Shown: in pieces, positions 49,478 through 59,400 of the stretch
Numbering within the stretch: the first letter of the stretch is position 1
How the letters are laid out: every line of letters begins with the position of its first letter
From: Istiophorus platypterus
Taxonomy: Eukaryota; Chordata; Actinopteri; Istiophoriformes; Istiophoridae
DNA length: 64,000 nt
NCBI GenBank assembly: GCA_016859345.1
Contig: CM029126.1
Coordinates: forward strand, 5,291,001 to 5,355,000
Reading direction: 5' to 3'
Notes under the pieces: model-generated
Told to the model about the DNA's origin: nothing
Databases searched by the model: none
Seen by the model: only the letters and a program-made list of their open reading frames with translations
Translations under genes and position numbers: made by a program

Positions 49478-49848
49478 GAGTAAAGGGAATTGTCATGTGT
49501 GAAATCGCTGGCAATGAATTACATCAAAAATAATGAGCTTGTGGAAATGTCGTCAACCTCTGTGGTTTAAAGATAAGTGACAAATTAAAAGTTTAAATGA
49601 GAAAACATAACAAATACAGGACATGAGGGGCCACTGAATAGTTTGACGAGGGAGGAAATGATTTTTACACATAATGCCCTCCTGCCCCCTCCTGATTACG
49701 GCAGCTGTCATGTCACTGTGATGTATTTCGTGTACAGGAATTTGTAAGCGTGACGAGAAAATTTTGGAGAACAAAGTATGGTCATTGGAAAATTACCAGA
49801 AATATCACAAAGACACAACGTATGATCTCTGCATTACATATAGTGCTG

Positions 49849-51570
49849 GTTGACATTATTGGCATCCCTGAATTTTAAGTACAGAATTTGGAATATCTAC
49901 AAAAATAAAAATAAGATAATAATTCTATGACAAAAATATTTCAATAAAATGTCCAAGGTTACTGAACAAAATAAATTGAAATAACAAAACTAATATTGAA
50001 ATAATACAAACACAAATGTAATTCAGACACATATTATTATTATTGGAATCCTTGACTAATATTTGGTTACAGGAACTTTAATGGCTTCTAAGCATTTCTT
50101 GTAGCTTCTAGAATTTTCTTCTGCCTGACTGCTGGTAGTCTCTGCCACTCTTTCACTGCTGTGCAGTAAAGGACTTTCCAGTTTTGAAGGAAGCCTTTAC
50201 CCAATGGCAGATTTCAGCTCCCTCCAAAGGTTTTCAAACAGATTTAGCTCAGGACTCATCTTACTCATCTTTTCCTTTGCAACCAGTCTTGTGTTGTGCA
50301 GCTGAATGTGCACTTTGGGTCTTTGTCTGGCGGAAAAGCCCAAGACCTTCGGCTCAAACCAAGTTTTCTGACATGGGGCCACACATGTCACTTGGTGATC
50401 TTCTGATTTCATCATTCCTTTGATACAATCGATGCCTCCAGCACCAGAGTCGGCAAAGCAGCCTGATAGAAACTCCGCCATGTTTTACTGTAGGTTTTTC
50501 TTTTCCTTATGGGCTTAATTTAGTGGCCTATGAACAAACTAATGCACTGCACTCCCAAAAACCTCTTCTTTGGTTTCATCTGTCCATAGAACAATATCCC
50601 AGAATGACTGTAGCTTATCTATGGAAGCTTTTGCAAAGATCAGTCCTGCCTTTTTGTACTTTTATTTCAATAGTGGTGTCCCCCCTGACCTTTGCCCATG
50701 GAGCCCTACTTTGTTAAGCATGTGGTGAACGGTGCTGGTCGAAACCACCGTTCAAGATTATTCCAGATCAGCCTGAAGCTCCTTAGTAGTCATGCATGGC
50801 GTTTTTTTTGTTTTTTTTTAATGCAACCTCCGCCAGGAGCTAGAGCCGTCGGTCGGCCACTAACCAGAGGGTCGGTGGTTCCATCTCCAGCTCCCCCAGT
50901 CTGCCTGTCAAAGCGTCCGTGGGCAAGATATCGAACCCCCGAGCTGACACTGATGTGTCCCCGGTGTGAGTGTGTGTTGAAAAGCATTGTACGAATGAGT
51001 CTGTGAATGGGTGAATGTGGGATGTAGTGTAAAGCGCTGTGAGTGGTTGATAAGAATAGAAAAGCGCACAATCCATTTACCGTTTAGCTTTACGGACGTC
51101 TCTCATTGAGTTTCTTCTTAGCACCACGTCCTTGAGGCGTCTTAACAGTTTTATAACTTTCAAACATTTTCCATAACGTGATAAACTGTTATAACAGAGA
51201 TTTCAAGATCTTTGGCTATTAACTTGTAGCCTTTGGAATTTTAATGTTCTTTGATAATATCATTTCTTATAGTCTCTTGTCTTTGCTGTTGTGGAAAAGA
51301 AGCTGGAAACAATCAGCCCCCCTTTTTGTGCCATAAAATCTTAATTCATTAGTTAATTCAGGTCATGTGAACATTAAGTATAAAGCACAGGTGAGTCTCA
51401 TTTGCTTTTATTATTATTCAGTGTTGTTTTAGGGACTCATTTATACTCCTCAGTGATTCAATTCATCAGTGTTTTTCTTTGTATTTCAGTTCCGTAATTG
51501 AAACTACGTGAAAGCTTTTTGTTTAATAACTTGGACATTTTATCAAATATTATGGCCAATTTTTTCAGTA
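49849..51570 (-). mobile_element. Degenerate Tc1/mariner DNA transposon
   Basis: Read on the minus strand, decayed transposase pieces are visible. FWDIVLWTDETK (about 50620-50560) carries the second catalytic region of Tc1 enzymes, and SPELNLFENLWRELK (about 50240-50200) matches the DLNPIENLW-type third region. The frame is broken. The ends carry an inverted repeat: ATAAAATGTCCAAGGTTA near 49944 against TAACTTGGACATTTTAT near 51526. Outer boundaries are approximate. A SINE has inserted into it (50838-51083). It cannot be active. Confidence 0.8.
50838..51083 (+). mobile_element. tRNA-derived SINE nested in the Tc1 relic
   Basis: TAGAGCCGTCGGTCGGCCAC, GGGTCGGTGGTTCCATCTCC (B-box-like) and CAAGATATCGAACCCCCGAG lead to the tail GTGTAAAGCGCTGTGAGTGG and AGAATAGAAAAGCGC. 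It interrupts the Tc1 sequence, so it inserted later. Confidence 0.75.
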
Positions 51571-51944
51571 TTGTTCAGTGTGGAGGGGGGGCAGTTTAAA
51601 TAGACACCTGTTTCACTTCGGATCACATGAAAGTAATGTTGTTGTTGTTTTTGTTGTTTTAAAAGGGTTTTTTTTGAACCAGTATGCAATGTCTACAAGA
51701 CTCCAACCTATTTGTGTTTTAGATGTGAACCACTGATTATGTGTAATTATGATTAAAACCTACAGGAGATTTTTGAAAAATTTTGTAAAAATTTGATGCA
51801 AGGTAAAAAGTGGGCAGATGTTAAGAGGGGGTCAAATATTTAATGTGAAGAGCCGGATTTGGCCCTCGGGCCCCAAATCGCCTACAACACTGGTATAACG
51901 AGAAAGCAGGTCTGTAAAACGTACAGTGTGGAGGAGACAACGTG

Positions 51945-52055
51945 GCAAACGGAATGCATTTCTATTGCACTTCTCTATTGTTAATAACCATTCAGAGCGC
52001 TTTGTACTACATGACACATTCATCCATTCACACACTCATCCATAAAGCACTTTTC

Positions 52056-52096
<41 letters not shown>

Positions 52097-52200
52097 TAGA
52101 GCTCAGTATCTTGCCCTTTTGGGTTCAGTCCGCACTGGAGGAGCCGGGGATTGAACCTCCAGCCTTCTGGTAAACCCGCTCCACCCCCTGAGCAATATGT
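51945..52200 (-). mobile_element. tRNA-derived SINE, minus orientation, with internal (AC)n
   Basis: The complement reads TATTGCTCAGGGGGTGGAGC, GGAGGTTCAATCCCCGGCTC (B-box-like) and GGGCAAGATACTGAGCTCTA, then a (GT)n run and a tail with AAAGCGCTCTGAATGG. An AC microsatellite (52058-52095) has expanded inside it. Confidence 0.7.
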
Positions 52201-53580
52201 ACAGTTCGTATCGGTCAGAGTAGAGATCAGTGGGATTGTGACCCTTCATAGCGAGTTTCACGTGGCTAAGAGCTCTGAGAGATTCACCCCGGGGGGCCAT
52301 GGCCCCTGCCTTAGATTTTTAGAGCAAGAAGAACAAAGCAGCGGTTTATTCTAAATCAAACAAGGACAAGATTTGAGGGATTTTGGTGAAGTAGAAATGT
52401 CCCTCCATCATATCCGATCATATAATATCACATCATGTCATGTCATGCCCCACTCCTGTGGCCTCTGTCAAACCTCTGATTTACCGTAACGACCCTGAAC
52501 TTCCCTCAGACTTGCAGCAGCGCAGAGCCGTAGTCCTTGTGTTTGGTCGCCGCCTAGCGGCCGCAGGTGGCGCTCGGCACTTCACCACCCCTGAATGTGC
52601 CAGGGGCCATTTTGAGCCGCACGGCGGTGCTCCCACACGGCTGACTGGTGCGAGTGATGTGTAGCACGTAAATAAGCAAGGAAAGACACAAACTGGGGGG
52701 GTAAAGAATAAATTAAAAAAATAAACAAAGATAGGATCTTCAGGCGTATAGAGCGCACGCACCTGTGGCCAAAACGGCAAAAACGTTTCAGTCTCCTAAA
52801 GCAATTCACCTGTGAGTATAAGCTAAGTATGCTTAATTTACCATTTTTTAATAATCTAGTGTGTCGACGACTCCTTTAACGCAGTTTTGGCCTTTGTTTA
52901 AAGCAGCAAATAAGTTTCTCTGCAACTTCACTTACATTCTACAGTTTGCATTTCTTGGGTTCGTGGCTGAAATCTGCATTTGCCGAGGCTGTGCTGAGAA
53001 CACAGATCTGCTTGTGAGGTTAAGATGTGTGAATAGAGCTGGCGTAATCAGAGCCATGCTTGGCTTTTTGGGTTTTTTTTTGTGCGAACAACATTCTCTA
53101 TCACGCATCGTCCCGGATGTCCTATGAAGAGGAGGAAGAGGAGGAGGAGAGAGAGAAAGAGAGAGGGAGACAGAGAGAGAGAGAGAGAGAGACACGACCC
53201 TCTGGATGCCACATCTGTCCCGCAGATGTGGCGTTTGTCCACTTCGGAGGCGGCGTCCAGTGATTTCTGCAAACAGCACCGGAATGGCCTCAATCCACGT
53301 TTAGAGAATTCCAGGGCTCGTTGGGATAAAAACTGTGCACTTGTGCGTATTTTTTAAGGTTAAAAAAAAAGGAAAGAAAAAGAAATGTCCCTCGAAATCT
53401 CGTAAGATTTGTGATGCACAATAGCGACCTTGTGAGTGTTCTGTGACATTCCAGCTCCCTCTCTTTTTTTTAGATCAGAAGAGATGTTACAATGGCCAAT
53501 AATTCCCTAGAATATTCCCCTTGATATAGAAATTAAACACACGCAAAATAGATTAAAAAATAAAATAACGGTTCAAGTTT
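52201..53580. other. Intergenic DNA between SINE and phf1 upstream region
   Basis: No exon is recognised on either strand. A moderately CpG-rich patch occupies 52490-52670, and a purine-rich (GGA/GA)n tract lies at 53126-53193. Short open frames here arise from the low-complexity sequence. Confidence 0.4.
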
Positions 53581-53896
53581 TGCACGACGGAGACCAATCG
53601 GTGCTGACAGGGACGCGTATGAACGTCGGGCGCCGTTCGCTCGGTTCTGAAACTTCTCTCCGTGGGCCTCCCTAAACTTAGCCGGTCCCTCTCGTTACAG
53701 ACCAATTAATGAGGCGGATAAACTCACTAATTGGCCGCTTAATTGGCCCCCGTGGCTTCTGCTCGCTGCCTCCGCGCCTTGGCTCTTAGCGCACCCGCCC
53801 GCCCTCTCCCTCCCTCCTTTTGCATGCTCCGGGGGAGGAGGGGGGGGGTATCATCACAATCCCACCTCGTCAACGCGATTTAGGGTCAGTTCCTCG

Positions 53897-53897
<1 letters not shown>

Positions 53898-53942
<45 letters not shown>

Positions 53943-53961
53943 AAGAGAGAGAAAGAGAGGG
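53898..53961. repeat. (GA)n homopurine tract
   Basis: Pure GA units followed by GAAAGAGA interruptions, all purine for about 64 bases. Confidence 0.96.
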
Positions 53962-54388
53962 GGAGAAGGTGCTCTCGCGACCAGACCCCCAACCCGCCAC
54001 CCCCCCAACCAAGCATCCAACCCCCTCCCTGCCACCTCTGGATTCCCCCTCTATCACTATCTCCCTCCCACTCCATCTCGGTGTTTTATGTCTGCGTCAC
54101 AACAAGTCGGTGGAGAGCGAGAGGCAGGGATGATGGCGTCTCTGGCGGCTTGATTCCGGCGCTGCTCTGACAAACCCCAGCTTTAGTAGCATCAATAGGG
54201 AGGGGGGAGGGTGTGGGGGGGGTGGTGGAAGAGAGAGAGCGAGAGAGGGAGAGAGAAAGAGAGGAGGAGGAGGTTGGGGGGGTGCAAGAGAGCAAAAGCG
54301 ACGGGAACATGACGAAACGGCATTGCTGAGGACGGACAAACTAGGCTGAGAGACGGACGGACAGTCAGTCGCCTCCCCCCCTCTCCTC

Positions 54389-54447
54389 TCCTCCTCCTCC
54401 TCCTCCTCCTCCTCCTCCTCCTCCTCCTCCTCCTCCTCCTCCTCCTC
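54389..54447. repeat. (TCC)n homopyrimidine tract
   Basis: About 19 tandem TCC units with no interruption, all pyrimidine. Followed directly by a CA repeat. Confidence 0.97.
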
Positions 54448-54463
54448 GCTGACGGCTTGACTG

Positions 54464-54560
54464 ACACACACACACACACACATACACACACACACACAAA
54501 CACACACATACACACACACAGACAGACACACAGAAACACACGCGCGCACACACGCACGCA
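54464..54560. repeat. (CA)n microsatellite
   Basis: Interrupted CA repeat with CATA, CAGA and CGCG units, about 115 bases upstream of the first phf1 exon candidate. Confidence 0.95.
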
Positions 54561-54675
54561 GGCACTTGGCACGGACAGGGACATACATGCACATCATCCA
54601 CTTTTTGCAAACACGCAGGGCTGCGCATCCGAGCGGGCAGTGAATTCGGGGGCCAGCGGGAGAGATCCACGGCAG

Positions 54676-54748
54676 ATGAGGGCATTTTTAATGTCCAGCC
54701 TGCCCAGGAATCAGTGTGACCCCGACGGAGAGGAGTTCGACTTGACAG
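54676..54748 (+). other. phf1: Candidate phf1 first exon (coding status uncertain)
   Basis: From ATG 54676 the frame reads MRAFLMSSLPRNQC and on to EEFDLTG. A second in-frame ATG at 54691 is also possible. It ends at a good donor, ACAG/GTACCC (54748/54749), in phase 1. The Tudor exon begins at 55585 and needs phase 2, so direct splicing gives a stop after three codons. Either this exon is untranslated, or a small exon between 54749 and 55584 restores the frame. Confidence 0.4.
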
Positions 54749-54980
54749 GTACCCTTCACCGGCCAACCCTGCTGTGCAATATGCCCGATTTCCTTCTTCT
54801 TCCTCTTCTTCCTCTTCTTTTTTTTTTTTTTTTTTGATTCACAAAAGGGCTACATAACACTGTTATGCGTCCCTGCGTCTGTCTTGACTTGAGTGCATGC
54901 ACTGGAACAAATGCTCCGCGTGCAGATTAATGCCCGCACAGTCGTCTCATGCATCTATTCAAGTTTGCTCCAAGATGTTG

Positions 54981-55017
54981 GGAGACAGGAGAAGAAGAAG
55001 AAGGAGAGGGAGAAGAA

Positions 55018-55049
<32 letters not shown>

Positions 55050-55060
55050 AGAAGAAGAAG
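54981..55060. repeat. (GAA/GGA)n homopurine tract
   Basis: About 80 bases of almost pure purine made of GAA and GGA triplets, in the intron before the phf1 Tudor exon. Confidence 0.95.
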
Positions 55061-55509
55061 ACAACAGCAAAGTGCACGGCGGATGCGTGAAGTGGCTGCA
55101 CACAGTGGTCTCTTTTTTTCATTCAATCAAACTGTATTGCAGCAGTCATCATGCAGTGTTGTGTGTGCGTGCGTGCGTGTGTGTGCGTTTCATGTGTGCA
55201 GTGATCATTTGTCTTGCTCTCTGGTTGTGTACTCACTCTCATCTTTCACTGTGGTGGATACAGGCTGTCGCTATGCTCTGGTCTAAAGGGGATGGTGGTG
55301 GTGGGGTGTGTGTGTGTGGGGGGGGTATTTTAACCCCCTTTGCACCGCCTGTCTGAGAGAGCCCCCCTCCCACCAACCCACCCCACCCGGAACGACGGGG
55401 CAATAAACCCCCTCTGTCAGCAATGGCAGCAAAGTATTCATCGAATAAATCGGATTTCCATTTCACACGAGCCCCGCTCTTTCTCTTCTCTCTCGCTCCC
55501 CTCTTCCTC

Positions 55510-55512
<3 letters not shown>

Positions 55513-55556
<44 letters not shown>

Positions 55557-55578
55557 GTCTGTCTCTCTCTCTCTCTCA
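55513..55578. repeat. (CT)n tract serving as the acceptor polypyrimidine tract
   Basis: An expanded CT repeat runs up to CACCTCAG (acceptor at 55584), so a microsatellite forms the polypyrimidine tract of the Tudor exon acceptor. Confidence 0.93.
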
Positions 55579-55585
55579 CCTCAGG

Positions 55586-56376
55586 ATGGGGGGAGTAAGT
55601 GAAGGAGATGATGTGTTGGCTCGATGGAGTGATGGACTACTGTACCTCGGCAATGTGAAGAGAGTAAGTGCATGTGGGGGTGTGTGTATATTTATGTGTG
55701 TGTGTGTGTGTGTCAGTAAGAGACTTTGCAGCGTGTGTGTTAGCAGTGTGTGTGTGTGTGTGTGTGTGTTTGTGTCACCTGGGTTTGAAAAAGACTTCCA
55801 TTTAGTTTTGTCAATCACCCCCCTCCCCGCTCACCTGCCATCTTTCCCCTCAGGTAGACGGAGTCAAGCAGTGTTGCCTGGTGAGATTTGAGGACAACTC
55901 GGAGTTCTGGGTACTGAGGAAGGACATTCACTCCTGTGAGTACAACTCTTTTTTCCTCCACCTTTGCTAGAGGAATAAATATCGTCCTGATCGCCGCGCT
56001 TTCTTTGTATTTCGTTTTTTTTAAAGCACTTTTTTGAGGTTCCCTGAACGTACGGACGCGCAGCTGAACTTCCTCCGAAATCTGCTTGTCTCCACTCTGA
56101 AACTTTACCTGACACTTTTCGGATTCTTTTCCCCGATGAGCCTAAAACTTTTATTTATTTTACTCTTATTTTTTCTCAACGGTCCCTTAATTTTCGTCCA
56201 AATAATAATAAAAAAACCCAAAAACTAGAAAAGAGATTTTACAGTCTGGTCCAAGGTTGCGACGCTGAGCGCACAGACTACTCTTATGGGGCCACGTTGT
56301 AGATGTAATTGCTATATTAGAGCCTATTTATGAATTTATTAGACTAATGACTCCTCCGAGAAATGGTGCCAACACG

Positions 56377-56417
<41 letters not shown>

Positions 56418-59400
56418 CACCTAACACATTAGGGCTAAAGGATGGAAGTTGGACTTGGCTTGTTAGGACGCGCGCTTGAACATCCGCCCGTCAAATGAAG
56501 TGAGATCCGAAAAGGGTGCAGGAGACACCGAAATCAATGAGGTGGCAAGGATGTGAATCAATATGCATAAATTAATGCCACTGACGTCTCTCTCCCTCTC
56601 TCCCTCTCTCCGTCTCCGTCTTGCTCCCTCTCTCTCTCTCTCTCTCACACATCCACCCCCCCCCTCTCAAACACACACACATATCCACTTCCTCCCCTCC
56701 CTCGCCCCCCCCTCACACATCCACCCCCCCCCCCACCTCCTCCCCTCCGTCTCTCTGTGTGTTTGCCTCAGTCGCAGCTGGAGTGGAAGAAGTTTGCTGT
56801 ATCTGCGACGCCCCGCCCCTTAAAGAACCCCTCATAAATTGTCTTAAATGCCGCCACGGTAAGGAAGCTCGCCCCATCACGCGCTGTCAGGCGGTGGAGG
56901 AGGAGGTGGAGGTGGTGGAGATGGAGGTGGTGGTTCTTCTCCACCGGTTACTGCGCTGACCTTGAGGCTTTGATATAGTATGCTAAATAAAAGAGCGAGA
57001 AAAAAAAACAGAGAAAAGCTACATATCATAAATGATGGGAGCTGTATGTAGCACCAGCATCCTGCCTAGAGAGAGGATGAATAAGGTGCCAATATACACA
57101 CATGGATCCTTATTCGTAGACTTCTAATGGCACAAGGAGATTTTTACTAATTCAACGATTCCCTGCATGTGCGTTTTAAGACCTCAAGTTCATCTTTTGG
57201 ATGTTTGGAATGAATAACTTTTTTTTTTCTCATGTAGTTAAAAATTCTTTTAACTACACAAATTACATCTGCCCACTTCTCCCAGATCGGAAAATCCAGA
57301 ATCCATGAATATGCATAGATTCTTAATTTTAAAAGTTTAACAGAGCCCGCTCTCAGTGTATATGTGCACTGGCAAGTCAGTCCTGGTGTTATAGACATGT
57401 GTTAAACTCAGATGTTCAAAGTGATCAGAAAAGCTTCCTGAATCTAACCCCCCCCCCCCAAAAAAAACAAAAAACAGCTTCCTGGTGCGTCTCTCTGCAC
57501 AGTGCTAGTCAGTCATCCAAGTCAAGTAACAATAAGCAAAAACATGTTGTTTTTTTGTCGTTTTCTTGTTTTTTTTTTTTTGTTTTTTTTTTTGAGGCGA
57601 AGGCTTTGAAAGGGAGCCTGAACTATGATGAAATGAAACATCACTAAAGCTGCAGGTGGGAGGTGGAAGTTTAAAGAAAAACAAAACCAAAAACCAAAAC
57701 GCTGGATGCACAGGCAGGAAGTGGAAGGGGTGGCAGGTTTTAGCGTTGTCTCTTCAGAGACCTTGTCAGATGAGGCGGGGGGGGGGGGGGGGTGTTGCTC
57801 ACAAAAAAAAACAACAACATAAAAACATACTCCCTTGCTCCCTAGATGCAAGCCGTATAGTATAGTAGATTGTTTTGCACGCCGCCAGTGACAAACAAGC
57901 AGAGCAATACTACACATTTAGCCGCTTTTTGCCATTACTGTCGCTCCGGCTGCCTTTGTCTTGTAAACACAAATTAAATGCTCTGCCTCCTCTTCCCATT
58001 TACAGGTTATCATCCGGAGTGCCACACGCCAGCCATTGAACCGGAAGCCGACAGCGATTCCTGGATATGTCGGCAATGTGTCTTTGCAGTTGCAACCAAG
58101 GTCAGGCCGCTAATCTCCCCCCCACACCCCCGTCTCACATTCAGCGTGTAATACGGGAGAGATCCAGTCAAAATGCATCAAGCCTTGCTGTCACAGAGGC
58201 TTGATGCAGGTAATGGGTTTATCTGAGGCAAAAAAAAAACGCGCACTAATTCCCCTGGGTATTGACTTCAGTATTAGATGTTCTACATTGTGTCTGAGAA
58301 ATCGTGCGAAATCAATAGTTATGAGGCAAGAAAAAAGCGGCGCCATAGTCGAGAGAAGTACATTTAAAGTCAATCAATCACACGTGCTCCAGTTTTTGCA
58401 GATATGAGATATGAGAAAGCGCCCGGTTAATTGTCAAATCGGTCAATGTCCGTATCTCACTGTCCAGACTTCCGCTGCCTCGGACGCTATCTCTCATGGC
58501 TGACCTACAATGAAATGACAGGAATTGCCAATCAGTTATATCCCTAAAAAATTTTTTTAAATTTTTTTCTTCAGAGAGGCGGGGCCCTCAAACGGGGACG
58601 CTTCGCCCGGCTCATGCAGTTCATGAAACTCCGGCTGCCGTACCAGCTGTCCTCCTTGGACTGGGACCTGCAGCACCTGACCAATCAGCAGCAGTGTTAC
58701 TGCTACTGCGCCGGACCTGGAGAGTGAGTGACGCCGCAGGGGGCCAGTTTAAAAGTTTGAACGTGCTGTTCATGCGGGATCCTCGACGCTTTCCGTCAAA
58801 GCCTGACCTCGTCTGCGCCGAAGTCATTTGCATGCAGCCTATCAGACGATGAACGCGAGAGAACATAACCAAGAACAAAAGCAGACGATCAGACAGAGAC
58901 TAGGGGTCAGAGGGCTGTAATAAGCAGTGCAGGGCCGACTTGGGAACGAGGAACATGTGGGGAGGGATCAGGTGAAGGAGCAGACGACTGAGGTAGTGAG
59001 AACAGGTGTGGGGGTGGGCGGGGCTGGCAGGTGAGTTTGGCACCAAGAAGGGAAGGCCGAGGACATCTGGCGGGTTGAGTAGAGGGAACCAGGTCTGGGA
59101 GGAACAGAGGCTGAGATCAGGGGGCCGAGGGGGAAACAGGAGCAGATTGCGATTCGCTCATCTGGCCTATTAAAGCAGAATGCAACCGACTCCCCAACTT
59201 CCATATCGTTATGAGTAAAAGGATCCATTGGAAGTTTACACCTGAGGACGCCCATCAGGCAGCTGCGCTCACTGGCCCTAAGCCCTCTCCAGTTCATGCA
59301 TAAACGCAGACCTGTCAGGTGACCGATGTTTGACGCGCTCATTTTTGTTGGCGTGGTTAAAGTTTCCCCGTTTTCCCGAATTGCAGGTGGAACCTGAAGA

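Larger units (their letters stand above)
53590..54675 (+). promoter_or_regulatory. Likely phf1 promoter region, GC-rich and simple-sequence-rich
   Basis: CpG-containing, GC-rich sequence lies just upstream of the first phf1 exon candidate. It is loaded with strand-asymmetric repeats: (GA)n at 53898-53961, (TCC)n at 54389-54447 and (CA)n at 54464-54560. Divergent GA-rich and CT-rich tracts of this kind are frequent at fish promoters. No TATA box is obvious. Confidence 0.45.

Noticed and set aside
50197..50481. Functional transposase gene
   Set aside because: The Tc1-like motifs are in a broken frame with an early end and a nested SINE, so it is a relic.
54097..54597. Open frames of 130-166 residues with poly-Glu, poly-Arg or poly-Gly
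   Set aside because: They are translations of the (TCC)n and (CA)n repeats in all three frames and are not genes.
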